Below, one piece after another: positions 1-8,688 of a DNA stretch of 39,520 nt. The notes below the pieces were generated by a model that did no database searches, had not been told where the DNA came from, and saw only the letters and a program-made list of their open reading frames with translations. Origin of the DNA: Planctomycetota bacterium (GTDB taxonomy: Bacteria > Planctomycetota > MHYJ01 > JACPTZ01); contig JACPTZ010000174.1 of NCBI GenBank assembly GCA_016192525.1, positions 1-39,520 on the forward strand, given 5' to 3'. Both the position numbers and the translations under genes were made by a program. The stretch's first letter is position 1; each line of letters begins with the position of its first letter.

Positions 1-1
1 T

Positions 2-1705
2 CGCGCGTCAATTTCCCGCCGTTCGAGTTCAGGTCTTTCTGTCCCTCGCCGTCCCCTCTCCGTCATCGTCCTTTTCACGGTCTCCCTCCTCGGCGCGTCC
101 CTCTGCTCGGCGCAAGCGCCGCACGTCGAGAAGGTCGCGCCGTCGAAGGCCCGGGCAGGCTCGCCGTCGCGGCATCTCGTCCTCGGCAAGAACCTCGGCG
201 GGGCCTCGCAGGTGCGGGTGGGTCAGACGTCGGTGGCGATCGAGGACTCCACGGTGGAGACGCTCGTCGTTTCCAGCCCCGGTCTCGCGGAAGGGGCCCA
301 GGATGTGGAAGTGACGACTTCGACTGGAACGGGGACGAAGCCGGGTGGTATTATTATCATTGAGCCCGGTCCCGGAGACGTAGGCGAGATCGTCGCACAG
401 GCGAAGCAGGGCATCTACGAGGTGTTTGATGTCACGCGGGCTGCGATCGTCGCCCGGGCGAAAAGGGGCTGGATGACCATCAACACGGCGTCGAGCACGG
501 GCATATCCTTGGAAACGGCCATCCGCGCGCGCGACGAAGTGCTCGCCGCTGGTGGCAGCGAGATCGAAGCAGATGAGGCCATCAGTTACCACCACGATCG
601 AGCGAGCCGCCTCACTTTTCTCGTCGACGAGTCCGCGGCTGACACAAAGCGTGTTGTGGGCTCATGGAACAAAGCGCTGAACGATGCTCGGGAGCCCCTG
701 AAACTCCCCGCAGAGATGATCTTCAGTCACGAGGCCGGGAGAGCCTTCAACAATTCGGCGATCAAGCTGCCATCCTCGCTCGGCGGAGGTGAGGCTGAAA
801 CGAATCTCGCAGGGCAGTTGCGCGTCCGGTTCGTGTCTTCGGGCGACCCCAACGTGCTGAGTTTCTCCGTGACAGACTTTCGGATGACTGGCGCCTCGAT
901 GGTCGCTGGTCCTCTCAGTCTGGGGCTCGTCAGAGCAACCGAAGACACTGCCGATCCGACCACAGGCACGCTCGATCTCCAGACGGGCGAAGTTGTCATG
1001 GTTGAGCGCCATCTTGTGGGCACGACTCTGACAAGCGGCCTCGGCTTTTCCCCGATGCAGGTGGAGACGCAGACGACAGGGGTGCTTGCTCCGATCGCAG
1101 CGTTTCGCAAGGAGTTGGTCCGCGGACCGGGGAGGGCGCAGTCGTGCCCTGAAGTGAAAGGACTCTTTTACGGCACGGGAGGCGTTCCGAACCCCAACCC
1201 GCCCGTTGCAACGTTGTTTGCTGGCCCCGAGGTGGTCGTTGCCTTGAGTCTGGTAACGCTAGTAGGAGGTTGCTCCAGGACGCCGCCGACTCCACCAAAC
1301 ACTAGGGTTTTCAACGATCATCAGATCGTCATCCAGATCTTTGGATTCGCCTATCCGCCTCAATCAACGCCGCGCACGACCGTCGCATGGGACGCCGACG
1401 CGAGAGTTGAAGCCCTTACGGGACTACCCTCAGCAATCACAATTCTCAGCCTTACCGCAACCGTTACGGGGGTGAACGTGAACGGGCAGGCGGTGACATT
1501 CGGGCCCGGCCCGACGGCTACTGTTACCACTGCGGGAGGAATAGGCCAGACGTTCGTCAGGCAGAGCGGTACCTTTGCCGTTGCGGGCCGGGCCGACGGC
1601 GCGGGTAACTTCACGACGCCCGGAGACGTCTACACGTTGACCATCACCGCGACGGACTCCGACGGACACTCGCACAGCTTCTCAGTCACTCTCCCCGGAC
1701 AATGA
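2..1705 (+). CDS. Secreted TIG/IPT-domain protein, 5' truncated by window edge
   Basis: The reading frame is open from the first bases of the window and has no in-frame ATG, GTG or TTG before a hydrophobic stretch, so the true start lies upstream and this is a 5'-partial gene. The visible N-terminus has basic residues, then a hydrophobic run (VIVLFTVSLLGASLCSAQA) that looks like a signal peptide. A TIG/IPT-like segment follows (VEKVAPSKARAGS, LVLGKNLGGASQVRVG, then a terminal V-rich strand). Such Ig-like domains occur in bacterial surface and secreted proteins. The middle (about 400 residues) is not recognisable. The C-terminus again looks like an Ig-like beta sandwich (VYTLTITATDSDGHSHSF). 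The stop overlaps the next start (ATGA), which suggests translational coupling. The function is unknown; extracytoplasmic location is a fair inference. Confidence 0.72.
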   Translation, partial: RASISRRSSSGLSVPRRPLSVIVLFTVSLLGASLCSAQAPHVEKVAPSKARAGSPSRHLVLGKNLGGASQVRVGQTSVAIEDSTVETLVVSSPGLAEGAQDVEVTTSTGTGTKPGGIIIIEPGPGDVGEIVAQAKQGIYEVFDVTRAAIVARAKRGWMTINTASSTGISLETAIRARDEVLAAGGSEIEADEAISYHHDRASRLTFLVDESAADTKRVVGSWNKALNDAREPLKLPAEMIFSHEAGRAFNNSAIKLPSSLGGGEAETNLAGQLRVRFVSSGDPNVLSFSVTDFRMTGASMVAGPLSLGLVRATEDTADPTTGTLDLQTGEVVMVERHLVGTTLTSGLGFSPMQVETQTTGVLAPIAAFRKELVRGPGRAQSCPEVKGLFYGTGGVPNPNPPVATLFAGPEVVVALSLVTLVGGCSRTPPTPPNTRVFNDHQIVIQIFGFAYPPQSTPRTTVAWDADARVEALTGLPSAITILSLTATVTGVNVNGQAVTFGPGPTATVTTAGGIGQTFVRQSGTFAVAGRADGAGNFTTPGDVYTLTITATDSDGHSHSFSVTLPGQ

Positions 1706-3246
1706 GCGTCACCATGGTCCACCACGAATCCGCGTCGCAGAAACGCCTGGGGAGGCTCTTGCTCACCCTCCTCGGCCTCGCGGCATTCCTGTACGCGTTG
1801 CAGTTTCGGAGGGATCACGACGGTGGCTCAGCCTCTTCACGGGCTGTGGGTATCGTCGCCAATAGATCCGGAACGACCACGGAGTCGATCACCCCCTCAG
1901 TCCGTCCTGCGGTTCCCCTTCCAGGCGGCATGACCTCGAGCGAGGCGCAGGCGACCGTGGCCGCTGGTGATGGACGGTCTCCTGCCGATGTCGAGAAATT
2001 CAAAACCCGCTTGATGAAGTTCATTGCGAAGTACGCAAACTCGAATCCATATACGCCGCTAGAGGAGGACTCGGACTTCTTGGCTCTGGCCGACGAGTGC
2101 TGCTCGAGCGTCGAGTGCTTCGCCGCGCTCCTTGACGCAATGCGCACGATCGGTTCGCCCGGGTCAGAGCGACGGCTCTGGCTCCTGGCATGGAAGGGCA
2201 TCGGACGGGGCGCTTCCTCGACGCTTCTCCAGGATTCGGAGTTTCTTCGCCAGATGGCGGTCGTCGTGTCCCGCGACGAACCGCTATGGGTGCGTCAGAC
2301 GGCGGCTGCTCTATTGGTGCGGTCCTCCACGGACCACGAGAGAGGACGGACGCACGCGCTGGACGCCGAGTCGTTGTCTCTCCTCGCCCAGGCGTTATCC
2401 CGATTTGGAGATCTAGCTTCCGGCGTGGACGAGAGGCTGCTCGTCCAGAGCGTGGCAAACACATTGGGTGCGTATGCAGCGGGATATCCCTTCGCGAAGA
2501 AGTCCTTAATGGACATCGCAGCAGATTCGCACCACCCTCCCGCCCTTCGACTCTACGCGTGGGGAGGGCTATGGCGCTCGGGTGACGCTGATGAAGAAAC
2601 GCTCGACCGTGCAGCCAAGACGATGCGAGAGAATCCCGATCCACTGGTTCGGGCCGCCGTGATTCAAGGCGGTCTGTACGGGGAGAGCGCGGCATCTCCA
2701 TCCGGAACCGTCGCCATCGATACGCCCGCCAGACTTGCCTATCTCCGCGAGATCGAGAAAGCCGCCCTTCACGACTCGGATGAGGGAGTAAGATGGTTGG
2801 CTGCGACGCGCCTCGCGTCGTTTGGTCGTCCCGAAGACGCCGTGCTGCTCTCGGGCCTGCTCTCCACACCGGCTACGCTCGGTCACGAATACGAGAAGCG
2901 AACCGTGTGGTCGATGCTGGGTTCCCTCGCATTGAGTCGCAACGCGAGGTACCTGGAGGCGGCCACTTCTGCCGTTCGTGATGAACCTAGTGCCGTCGTT
3001 AGGCTCCAAATCGTCGAATCCCTCGGACAGGCGGTGCGTGAGCACGGTTGGGATGTGCCGAGAAGCGCACAACAGACGGAGCGCATGGACTTGGGCGATG
3101 ACCGCTACCGCCTGGCCTTGGACGCGCTCGTACACGCTGCCGATTCCGACCCGGATCCCCACGTCCGCGAAGCGGCGCAAGCGAAACTGAATGAGGCGGA
3201 AACTGCGGCGAAGATGAGGGCGAGACCGGAGTCGAATTCTAGATGA
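1702..3246 (+). CDS. Membrane-anchored HEAT-like repeat protein
   Basis: This 514-residue protein starts at an ATG that overlaps the stop of the preceding gene by four bases; an in-frame ATG four codons later is an alternative. Residues 16-36 form one hydrophobic segment (GRLLLTLLGLAAFLYALQF) after basic residues, so the protein is probably an N-in membrane protein with a periplasmic body. From about residue 115 on it is alpha-helical, with repeated pieces such as VRQTAAALLVR, LVRAAVIQGGLYGES, VRWLAATRLASFG and VREAAQAKLNEA. These are typical of HEAT/PBS-lyase repeats that mediate protein-protein contacts. No catalytic motif is visible. Overlap with the TIG-domain gene suggests the two products act together at the envelope. 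The function beyond a scaffold role is not known. Confidence 0.75.
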   Translation: MSVTMVHHESASQKRLGRLLLTLLGLAAFLYALQFRRDHDGGSASSRAVGIVANRSGTTTESITPSVRPAVPLPGGMTSSEAQATVAAGDGRSPADVEKFKTRLMKFIAKYANSNPYTPLEEDSDFLALADECCSSVECFAALLDAMRTIGSPGSERRLWLLAWKGIGRGASSTLLQDSEFLRQMAVVVSRDEPLWVRQTAAALLVRSSTDHERGRTHALDAESLSLLAQALSRFGDLASGVDERLLVQSVANTLGAYAAGYPFAKKSLMDIAADSHHPPALRLYAWGGLWRSGDADEETLDRAAKTMRENPDPLVRAAVIQGGLYGESAASPSGTVAIDTPARLAYLREIEKAALHDSDEGVRWLAATRLASFGRPEDAVLLSGLLSTPATLGHEYEKRTVWSMLGSLALSRNARYLEAATSAVRDEPSAVVRLQIVESLGQAVREHGWDVPRSAQQTERMDLGDDRYRLALDALVHAADSDPDPHVREAAQAKLNEAETAAKMRARPESNSR

Positions 3247-3555
3247 CTGCCGACGCGGCCATCGAGTGGAGACCGTTTTGCTCCGGCTTCGTTGTGTGTT
3301 GCCCTTGTTGTCTGCGGCAATATTCTGCAATCGAGAGCATTCGCGTCTCCCGCAATCGGCCAATCCGGCACGCCCTTCCGAAACCTCCGCCACTGTGACA
3401 GGGCGGGCCCACCGGAAAACACACCCAATCGCAGTCCTGAATTGTAACAAGTGTGATTGCATAGAGTTGCGCGCCAAGCGACTCGGCTGCGGGCGACACG
3501 CGGGGGCACACCCTTTGCGCCTCCCGGACCCGTCAGCCTCCTCGGAGCGTGCGCG
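3247..3555. other. Intergenic region without a recognisable gene
   Basis: This stretch of 309 bases separates the HEAT-like gene from the receiver-domain gene. It is less GC-rich near 3434-3470 (TGAATTGTAACAAGTGTGAT), where a promoter for the receiver gene and groL may sit, but no well-spaced -35/-10 pair stands out. I see no RNA gene, no repeat and no convincing small ORF. Confidence 0.5.
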
Positions 3556-3969
3556 ATGTCCTGCCGTGTCCTCGTGGCGGAACCGGATCGGGACGTCCGC
3601 GCCTCCTTCGCCGAGGCCATCGCGGACGCGGGCGGGATCGTCTACCCGGCCGGCTCGCTTCGAGAGGGGCTGGAGGTCCTCGATCGGTCGGTCGTCGAGG
3701 CCTCGGTGATCGACGAGGTCCTGCCGGACGGCTCCGGGTTCGATCTCCTGGACGCCCTCCGCTCGCGTCTCCAGCGGGACATCCCGTGTGTCCTGACGAC
3801 GGCCCGGCCCTCCAAGGAGGTCCGGCTCCGCGCGCTCTCGATGGGGGTGGTCACCGTCTGGCCCCTCCCGTATCCGCGCGAGCAGGTGGTGATATCGTTC
3901 CAGCGCATCGTGATCCGGTACGTCCGGCCGTTCGTCGTTCTCGCCGCGACGTGGCCGGCGGTGGGATAG
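3556..3969 (+). CDS. Degenerate response-regulator receiver (REC) protein
   Basis: This 137-residue single-domain protein starts at the ATG giving MSCRVLVAEPDRDVR; the longer upstream frame has no homologous sequence. It follows the REC fold order. The acidic pocket is present in AEPDRD, the phospho-acceptor Asp in VIDEVLPDGSGFDLL, and the switch Thr in CVLTTARPS. The invariant Lys of the usual KP(F/Y) motif is missing; the segment reads VWPLPYP. The Lys normally helps hold the phosphoryl group, so signalling by phosphorylation may be altered or lost. There is no output domain. The next gene, groL, starts 60 bases downstream, and no histidine kinase is nearby. Family known, exact role unknown. 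Confidence 0.7.
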   Translation: MSCRVLVAEPDRDVRASFAEAIADAGGIVYPAGSLREGLEVLDRSVVEASVIDEVLPDGSGFDLLDALRSRLQRDIPCVLTTARPSKEVRLRALSMGVVTVWPLPYPREQVVISFQRIVIRYVRPFVVLAATWPAVG

Positions 3970-3973
3970 GAGT

Positions 3974-3995
3974 GCACTGAACGCCGTTGCAGTGC
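3974..3995 (+). promoter_or_regulatory. Inverted repeat upstream of groL, weakly CIRCE-like
   Basis: GCACTG and CAGTGC are separated by 10 bases, 35 bases before the groL start. Layout and arm core (GCACT...AGTGC) recall the HrcA operator CIRCE (GCACTC-N9-GAGTGC), but the last arm base and the spacer length differ and the outer TTA/TAA bases are absent. It may be an operator variant or a chance hairpin. The groL ribosome-binding site AAAAGGAG lies at 4015-4022. Confidence 0.25.
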
Positions 3996-4029
3996 CCTCC
4001 ATGTCGTTTTTCTGAAAAGGAGTTCTCGA

Positions 4030-5631
4030 ATGCCCGGCAAGAAAATCCTCTACGGTGTCGATGCCCGCGAGCGCATCGGAATCGGCGTCGCCAAACTGGC
4101 CAGGGCCGTCGGGTCCACCCTCGGACCCTGCGGGCGCAATGTCCTCATTGAGAAGTCGTACGGCGCCCCGATCGTGACGAAGGACGGTGTCACCGTCGCC
4201 AAGGAAGTCGAGATCGGCGACCTCTATGAAAACCTCGGCGCCCACCTCGTCATGGAGGTCGCCCAGAAGACGAGCACCGTGGCCGGAGACGGCACCACCA
4301 CCGCCACGATCCTCGCCCGGGCCATCTTCGATGAGGGTCTTCGCAACATTACCGCCGGCGCGAAGCCGCTCGGCGTCCGCGACGGGATCGCGAAGGCCGT
4401 GGCCGCCGTCGTCGAAGACCTGAAACGGCAGACGATCAAGGTGAAAGACCGCGCGCAGGTGGCCAACGTCGGCGCTATCGCGGCCAACGGCGACCGGCAG
4501 ATCGGCGACCTCATCGCCGGCGCCATGGAGAAGGTGGGGAAGGACGGCGCCATCACGGTCGAGGAGGGGAAGTCGCTCGACACCACCGTGGAATACGTCG
4601 AGGGGATGCAGTTCGACAAGGGGTATCTCTCGCCGCATTTCGTGACGAACAAGTCGTCGATGGAGTGCGTGCTCGACAACCCGTACATCCTCGTCCATGA
4701 GAAGAAGCTCTCGTCGGCGCAGGACCTGCTTCCGCTCCTGGAGAAGGTGGCCCAGGCCGGGAAGCCGCTCCTCGTCATCGCCGAGGAGGTGGAGGGGGAG
4801 GCGCTGACGGTCCTCGTGGTGAACCGTCTTCGAGGGTCGCTCCCGTGCAGCGCCGTGAAGGCCCCGGCCTTCGGCGACCGCCGGAAGGAGATGCTCAAGG
4901 ACATCGCCGCCCTCACCGGGGCGAAGCCGGTCTTCGAGGACCTCGGCGTGAAGATCGAGGAGCTGTCGCTCTCCGACCTCGGCCGGGCGAAGAAGGTGAT
5001 CGTCGAGAAGGAGAACTGCACGATCGTGGAGGGGGCGGGGAAGAAGACGGACGTCGAGGCCCGGATCAACGGCGTGAAGCGGGAGCTCGAGACGACCACG
5101 TCCGACTACGACAAGGAGAAGCTCCAGGAGCGGCTCGCGAAGCTCTCGGGCGGCGTGGCGCAACTCAAACTGGGCGCCGCGACCGAGCCGGAGATGAAGG
5201 AGAAGAAGGCGCGCGTCGAGGACGCGCTCCACGCCACCCGGGCCGCGGTGGAGGAGGGGATTCTCCCCGGCGGCGGCGTGGCCTACCTCCGCGCCCAGCC
5301 GGCCCTCGACGGGCTCAAGGCGACGGGCGACGAGAAGATCGGAATCGACATCGTCCGCCGCGCCCTCGAGGCCCCCGCCCGCGCCATCGCCGAGAACGCC
5401 GGCGAGGACGGCCGCGTGGTGGTGAACAGGATCAAGACCCTGAAGAAGCACGAGGGGTTCGACGCGCTGACGAAGGAGTACGTCGACCTCGTCGCCGAAG
5501 GGATTCTCGATCCGACCAAGGTCACCCGCTCGGCCCTCGAGAACGCCGCGAGTGTGGCCACGCTCCTCCTCACCACCGAGGCGCTGGTCGGCGAATTGCC
5601 CGAGAAGAAGAAGGCGAAGGGCGGTTCGTAG
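4030..5631 (+). CDS. groL: Chaperonin GroEL (60 kDa), orphan copy
   Basis: This 533-residue ATP-dependent chaperonin subunit would fold client proteins in the cytoplasm as a 14-mer. Family hallmarks are visible: the nucleotide-binding DGTTTAT motif near residue 87, TLGPCGRNV near the start, GILPGGGVA, and near the C-terminus [19 protein letters not shown]. The length is close to the usual 540-550, but the flexible Gly-Gly-Met tail is replaced by a short lysine-rich end ([10 protein letters not shown]). No groES lies next to it, and it is preceded by a degenerate receiver gene. That context, the altered tail and the divergent N-terminus suggest a second or specialised GroEL rather than the housekeeping groESL copy, but the rest of the genome is needed to decide. 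The start is supported by AAAAGGAG seven bases upstream. Confidence 0.96.
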   Translation: MPGKKILYGVDARERIGIGVAKLARAVGSTLGPCGRNVLIEKSYGAPIVTKDGVTVAKEVEIGDLYENLGAHLVMEVAQKTSTVAGDGTTTATILARAIFDEGLRNITAGAKPLGVRDGIAKAVAAVVEDLKRQTIKVKDRAQVANVGAIAANGDRQIGDLIAGAMEKVGKDGAITVEEGKSLDTTVEYVEGMQFDKGYLSPHFVTNKSSMECVLDNPYILVHEKKLSSAQDLLPLLEKVAQAGKPLLVIAEEVEGEALTVLVVNRLRGSLPCSAVKAPAFGDRRKEMLKDIAALTGAKPVFEDLGVKIEELSLSDLGRAKKVIVEKENCTIVEGAGKKTDVEARINGVKRELETTTSDYDKEKLQERLAKLSGGVAQLKLGAATEPEMKEKKARVEDALHATRAAVEEGILPGGGVAYLRAQPALDGLKATGDEKIGIDIVRRALEAPARAIAENAGEDGRVVVNRIKTLKKHEGFDALTKEYVDLVAEGILDPTKVTRSALENAASVATLLLTTEALVGELPEKKKAKGGS

Positions 5632-5717
5632 GGCGCGCCTCAGGCTCCCAGGCCCGGCCGCTCACACACCCGACCCCCCCGCCTCCCGGGCTCGCGTACA
5701 GCCCCGCGCCGGAATTG

Positions 5718-5748
5718 CCGAAAAACCCCTTGGCGCAAGGGGTTTCGG
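5718..5748 (+). promoter_or_regulatory. Hairpin covering the rsmI ribosome-binding site
   Basis: CCGAAAAACCCCTTG and CAAGGGGTTTCGG form a 13-bp stem with a two-base bulge and a GCG loop. The right arm contains AAGGGG, the only good Shine-Dalgarno candidate for rsmI, nine bases before its ATG. It lacks a T-run on the + strand, so it is a poor intrinsic terminator for groL. Sequestering the ribosome-binding site is the better reading. Confidence 0.4.
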
Positions 5749-5751
5749 TAC

Positions 5752-6627
5752 ATGGCCTGCGGCACCCTCTATGTCGTTGCGACCCCGATCGGAAACCTCG
5801 AGGACCTGACCCCGCGGGCCCGGCGCATCCTCGGCGAGGTCGCCTGCATCGCCGCGGAGGATACCCGCACCACCCGGGGGCTTCTGACCCACCTCGGGCT
5901 CCGCACCCCGTGCGTCTCGTACTTCGAACACAATCGCCGGTCGCGCGAGGAGGAACTCCTCGATCGACTCCGGCGCGGGGAGTCGGTCGCGATCGTCTCC
6001 GAGGCGGGCACCCCCGGGCTGTCCGATCCGGGGGCGGAGCTGGTGGCGGCCGCGGCCGCCGAACGCATCCCGGTCGTTCCGATCCCCGGGCCGAACGCCG
6101 CGGCGACGGCGCTCTCGATCTCCGGCTGGAATGCCGACGCCTTCGCCGTCGAGGGCTTTCTGCCGCGCAAGGGCCGGGACCGGACCGCGCGGCTCGCCCG
6201 CCTTGCCGCCGAAGCGCGCGTGACCGTGCTCTACGAATCGCCGCACCGGCTGACGGCGACGCTTCGCGATCTCGCCGACGCCTGCGGGGCGGACCGCGCG
6301 GCGTGCGTCTGCCGGGAACTGACGAAGCTGCACGAGGAGTGCTGGCGCGGGACTCTCGGCGCGGCGGCGGAGGAATTCGTCGGCGACCGCTGCCGGGGTG
6401 AAATCGTCGTCCTGATCGCAGGGTGGCACGGGCCGGTTTCGCCCCTGCATGCCGCCCCGGGACCGGCCTCTGCCCCCCCGACCGACGAAGCGATCCGCGA
6501 CGGGCTGGACTCGGTCCTCCGTTCGGGCGCGGCCTCTTTCGCCGCGGCCGTGAAGGAGGTCGCGCGGCGGTTGGGAGTGCCCCGGGACCGGGTCTACCGG
6601 CTGGGGCGGGGCGGTCGGCAGGAGTAA
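5752..6627 (+). CDS. rsmI: 16S rRNA (cytidine-1402 2'-O)-methyltransferase RsmI
   Basis: RsmI is an SAM-dependent tetrapyrrole-methylase-fold enzyme that adds the 2'-O-methyl group to C1402 in the ribosomal P site. The 291-residue length is typical. Signature segments are LYVVATPIGNLEDLTPRA at the start, AEDTRTT near residue 40, SEAGTPGLSDPG near residue 84, IPGPNA near 120, YESPHRL near 162 and CRELTKLHEE near 185. The C-terminus carries the helical tail found in the family. The ATG is the only start that keeps the conserved N-terminus. Its ribosome-binding site lies inside a hairpin, which may limit translation. The gene stands between groL and a surface-protein gene and has no obvious functional partner here. 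Confidence 0.95.
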   Translation: MACGTLYVVATPIGNLEDLTPRARRILGEVACIAAEDTRTTRGLLTHLGLRTPCVSYFEHNRRSREEELLDRLRRGESVAIVSEAGTPGLSDPGAELVAAAAAERIPVVPIPGPNAAATALSISGWNADAFAVEGFLPRKGRDRTARLARLAAEARVTVLYESPHRLTATLRDLADACGADRAACVCRELTKLHEECWRGTLGAAAEEFVGDRCRGEIVVLIAGWHGPVSPLHAAPGPASAPPTDEAIRDGLDSVLRSGAASFAAAVKEVARRLGVPRDRVYRLGRGGRQE

Positions 6628-6633
6628 GAGCGC

Positions 6634-8676
6634 ATGAGATCATTCCGACGGCGAAGGGCCCTGTCCGCGGCGTTCGGCATCGCTCTCGTCGCCTTCGCCG
6701 GGATGGCCTGGTCCGCCATTTTTCTCCCCAGCGGGGACGAATCTCCGATCACGGCGATCGCTCCTGGCGTGGCCGCCGAGGCGCCTGCGGTGGCCCTCGC
6801 CACGGATGGACGAAGTTTCGTCGTCTACCAGAGCGCCAATGGCGATCTCGGCGAAATTCCCGGAACGCAAGGCGTCTACCTGATCCAGGTCGCATCGACC
6901 GACTCGGTGATCGGTCTCCAGCGGCTGAACACTGTCGTGGCCGGAGACGAACGTGAACCCGACGTGGCGTGCGCGACCGACGGAAGGTGCATCGCCGTCT
7001 GGGTCGAGGAGACCGGCGGGACCTTCAGGATTCGGTTGAGACGATTCGCGGCCGACGGGAGCGCTCTGAGCCCCGTCGAGGACACTCTGGTCGGACCGAC
7101 GGCCCTCCGCCTCTCCACTCCGCGGATTTCCGGCGACGGCTCCGGGGCGTTCGTCGTCACCTGGGCGGAAGAAGTGGCCGCGGGCGACACGGACGTTTTC
7201 GCCCAGATCCTCGACATCAGCGCCACCCCTCTGACCGGGGTTCTCGCCGTCAATACCGGAGTCGTCGCCGGCGTTCAGAACGATCCGTCCGTCAGCATGA
7301 ACAGCGTCCGGGACTTCGTCGTGGGCTGGACCGACGAGAGCGGGGCGGACACCAGCGGGAAGGGGATCTTCGTCCGCGCCTTCTCCGGCACGGGCGCCCC
7401 TCTCTTTGCCGAGTTCGTCGCCCCGCTCTTCATCGGCGGCGACCAGGTGGATTCCTCCGTGTTCCTCCGGGAGGAGGGGACCTTCGTCGTCGCCTGGACC
7501 GTCGAACGTGCCCCACCCTTGACCGACCTTGAGAAACTCCGCTTCTTCTCCGCCACCGGGGTGACGCTGGCGGCCGAGATCGGGGCCGACAGCGGCGTCG
7601 CCGCGCTTCAGGACCGGACGAAGCCCCGTCTCGCCGGCGATGCCGCCGGAAACTTCCTGATCGCCTGGGAGACCGCCGCCCCTGTACCGGCTCCTCCCCC
7701 CCCGGACGACACGCCCTTGCCGGTGCTCGTCCGCCGGTTCGACGGCGCCAATTCAGCGCAGCAGGCAGACCTGGAGGTCAGCGCCCGCGCCGTCTCCCCC
7801 GCGATCCGCATCGTGACCGATCCCGATGTGAGCGTCGATCCGGGCGGAAGCACCGTCTTCGTGTGGGTGGACGCGACCGACGGGGGGAGCCTCTACACCC
7901 GGAGATTCTCGCTCCGGGATGTCAGCGATCGGGATGGGGACAATCTCGCCGACAGCGACGAACTCGCCATCGGATCCAACCCCGATCGCGCCGACACCGA
8001 CCTCGATGGTCTGGACGACTTCACCGAAGTCGGATCGAGCTTGTTCTCGCCCAAGGACACGGACGGCGACGGGGCCGTGGACTTCCTCGAGCCCGGCCCC
8101 CACGCGGCCTCCGCCGGCATCATCCGCCTCATCTTCACTCCGGCCCAACTGGCCGAGCGCGGGTATCCGGCGGCGGCCGAGGATTCTTATCTGCAGATGA
8201 TCACCTCCGGTGGAAACTTCTCGTACACCTCCAGCGGAGCGAATCGAACCCCCCTGCGAACGGAGTCGGAGGTCAGCACGCAAAACCCGGACTTCTCCTA
8301 TCCCCAAGGGCTGCTGGTGTTTTCTCTCAACGCGATCCCGCTTCCCGGACAGGGGGTGAGGGTGGAGGTCACTCTTCCACGATCTCTGGAACTGTCGGGC
8401 GAACCGATCTGGTACACCTCGCTCTCACCGAATCTCGGTTGGAGAATCGTGCACGACGTCGACGGGATCACGGATGGCGACGCCCGTTTCACCGTGCTCT
8501 TGCGCGACGGCGACTTCACCGACGGCGACACCGCCCCGAATCAGCTCCTGACCCACGTCGGGGGAGTGGGCTACAAGGACCCCGGCCCTCCGCTTGTGGT
8601 GCAGAAGAAGGACGTGATCGGGGCGGGCGGCGGCGGGGGAAGCGGGGGGTGCTTCATCGAGACGATCACGCGATAG
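6634..8676 (+). CDS. Secreted protein with TSP3-like repeats and choice-of-anchor U-like domain
   Basis: This 680-residue protein starts with a basic stretch and a hydrophobic signal-like segment (ALSAAFGIALVAFAGMAWSA). Residues about 40-420 contain spaced repeats ending in FVVxW or AVWVE strands (FVVTWAEE, FVVGWTDE, FVVAWTVE), the pattern of a beta-propeller or similar repeat domain. Around residues 430-485 are calcium-binding, thrombospondin type 3-like Asp-rich repeats (DRDGDNLADSDE, DTDLDGLDDF, DTDGDGAVDF). The next about 180 residues resemble the choice-of-anchor U domain (PQGLLVFSLNAIPLPGQGV and a DGDFTDGD segment). The end is a Gly-rich linker and GGCFIETITR, close to the GGCFIATAA tail of many such surface proteins but without a following membrane helix. 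Role: cell-surface or extracellular, substrate unknown. Confidence 0.8.
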   Translation: MRSFRRRRALSAAFGIALVAFAGMAWSAIFLPSGDESPITAIAPGVAAEAPAVALATDGRSFVVYQSANGDLGEIPGTQGVYLIQVASTDSVIGLQRLNTVVAGDEREPDVACATDGRCIAVWVEETGGTFRIRLRRFAADGSALSPVEDTLVGPTALRLSTPRISGDGSGAFVVTWAEEVAAGDTDVFAQILDISATPLTGVLAVNTGVVAGVQNDPSVSMNSVRDFVVGWTDESGADTSGKGIFVRAFSGTGAPLFAEFVAPLFIGGDQVDSSVFLREEGTFVVAWTVERAPPLTDLEKLRFFSATGVTLAAEIGADSGVAALQDRTKPRLAGDAAGNFLIAWETAAPVPAPPPPDDTPLPVLVRRFDGANSAQQADLEVSARAVSPAIRIVTDPDVSVDPGGSTVFVWVDATDGGSLYTRRFSLRDVSDRDGDNLADSDELAIGSNPDRADTDLDGLDDFTEVGSSLFSPKDTDGDGAVDFLEPGPHAASAGIIRLIFTPAQLAERGYPAAAEDSYLQMITSGGNFSYTSSGANRTPLRTESEVSTQNPDFSYPQGLLVFSLNAIPLPGQGVRVEVTLPRSLELSGEPIWYTSLSPNLGWRIVHDVDGITDGDARFTVLLRDGDFTDGDTAPNQLLTHVGGVGYKDPGPPLVVQKKDVIGAGGGGGSGGCFIETITR

Positions 8677-8688
8677 CCGCGCTCCGAA

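Noticed and set aside
3974..3995. A true CIRCE element at groL
   Set aside because: Arm and spacer differ from the CIRCE consensus, so it is kept only as a low-confidence inverted repeat.
2569..5451. A 960-residue open frame on the - strand across the HEAT-like and groL genes
   Set aside because: It lies antisense to groL and has only low-complexity Arg/Leu/Asp-rich sequence, as expected of a GC-rich shadow frame.
5718..5748. Intrinsic terminator after groL
   Set aside because: The stem is good but there is no T-run after it on the + strand, and it ends only three bases before rsmI.
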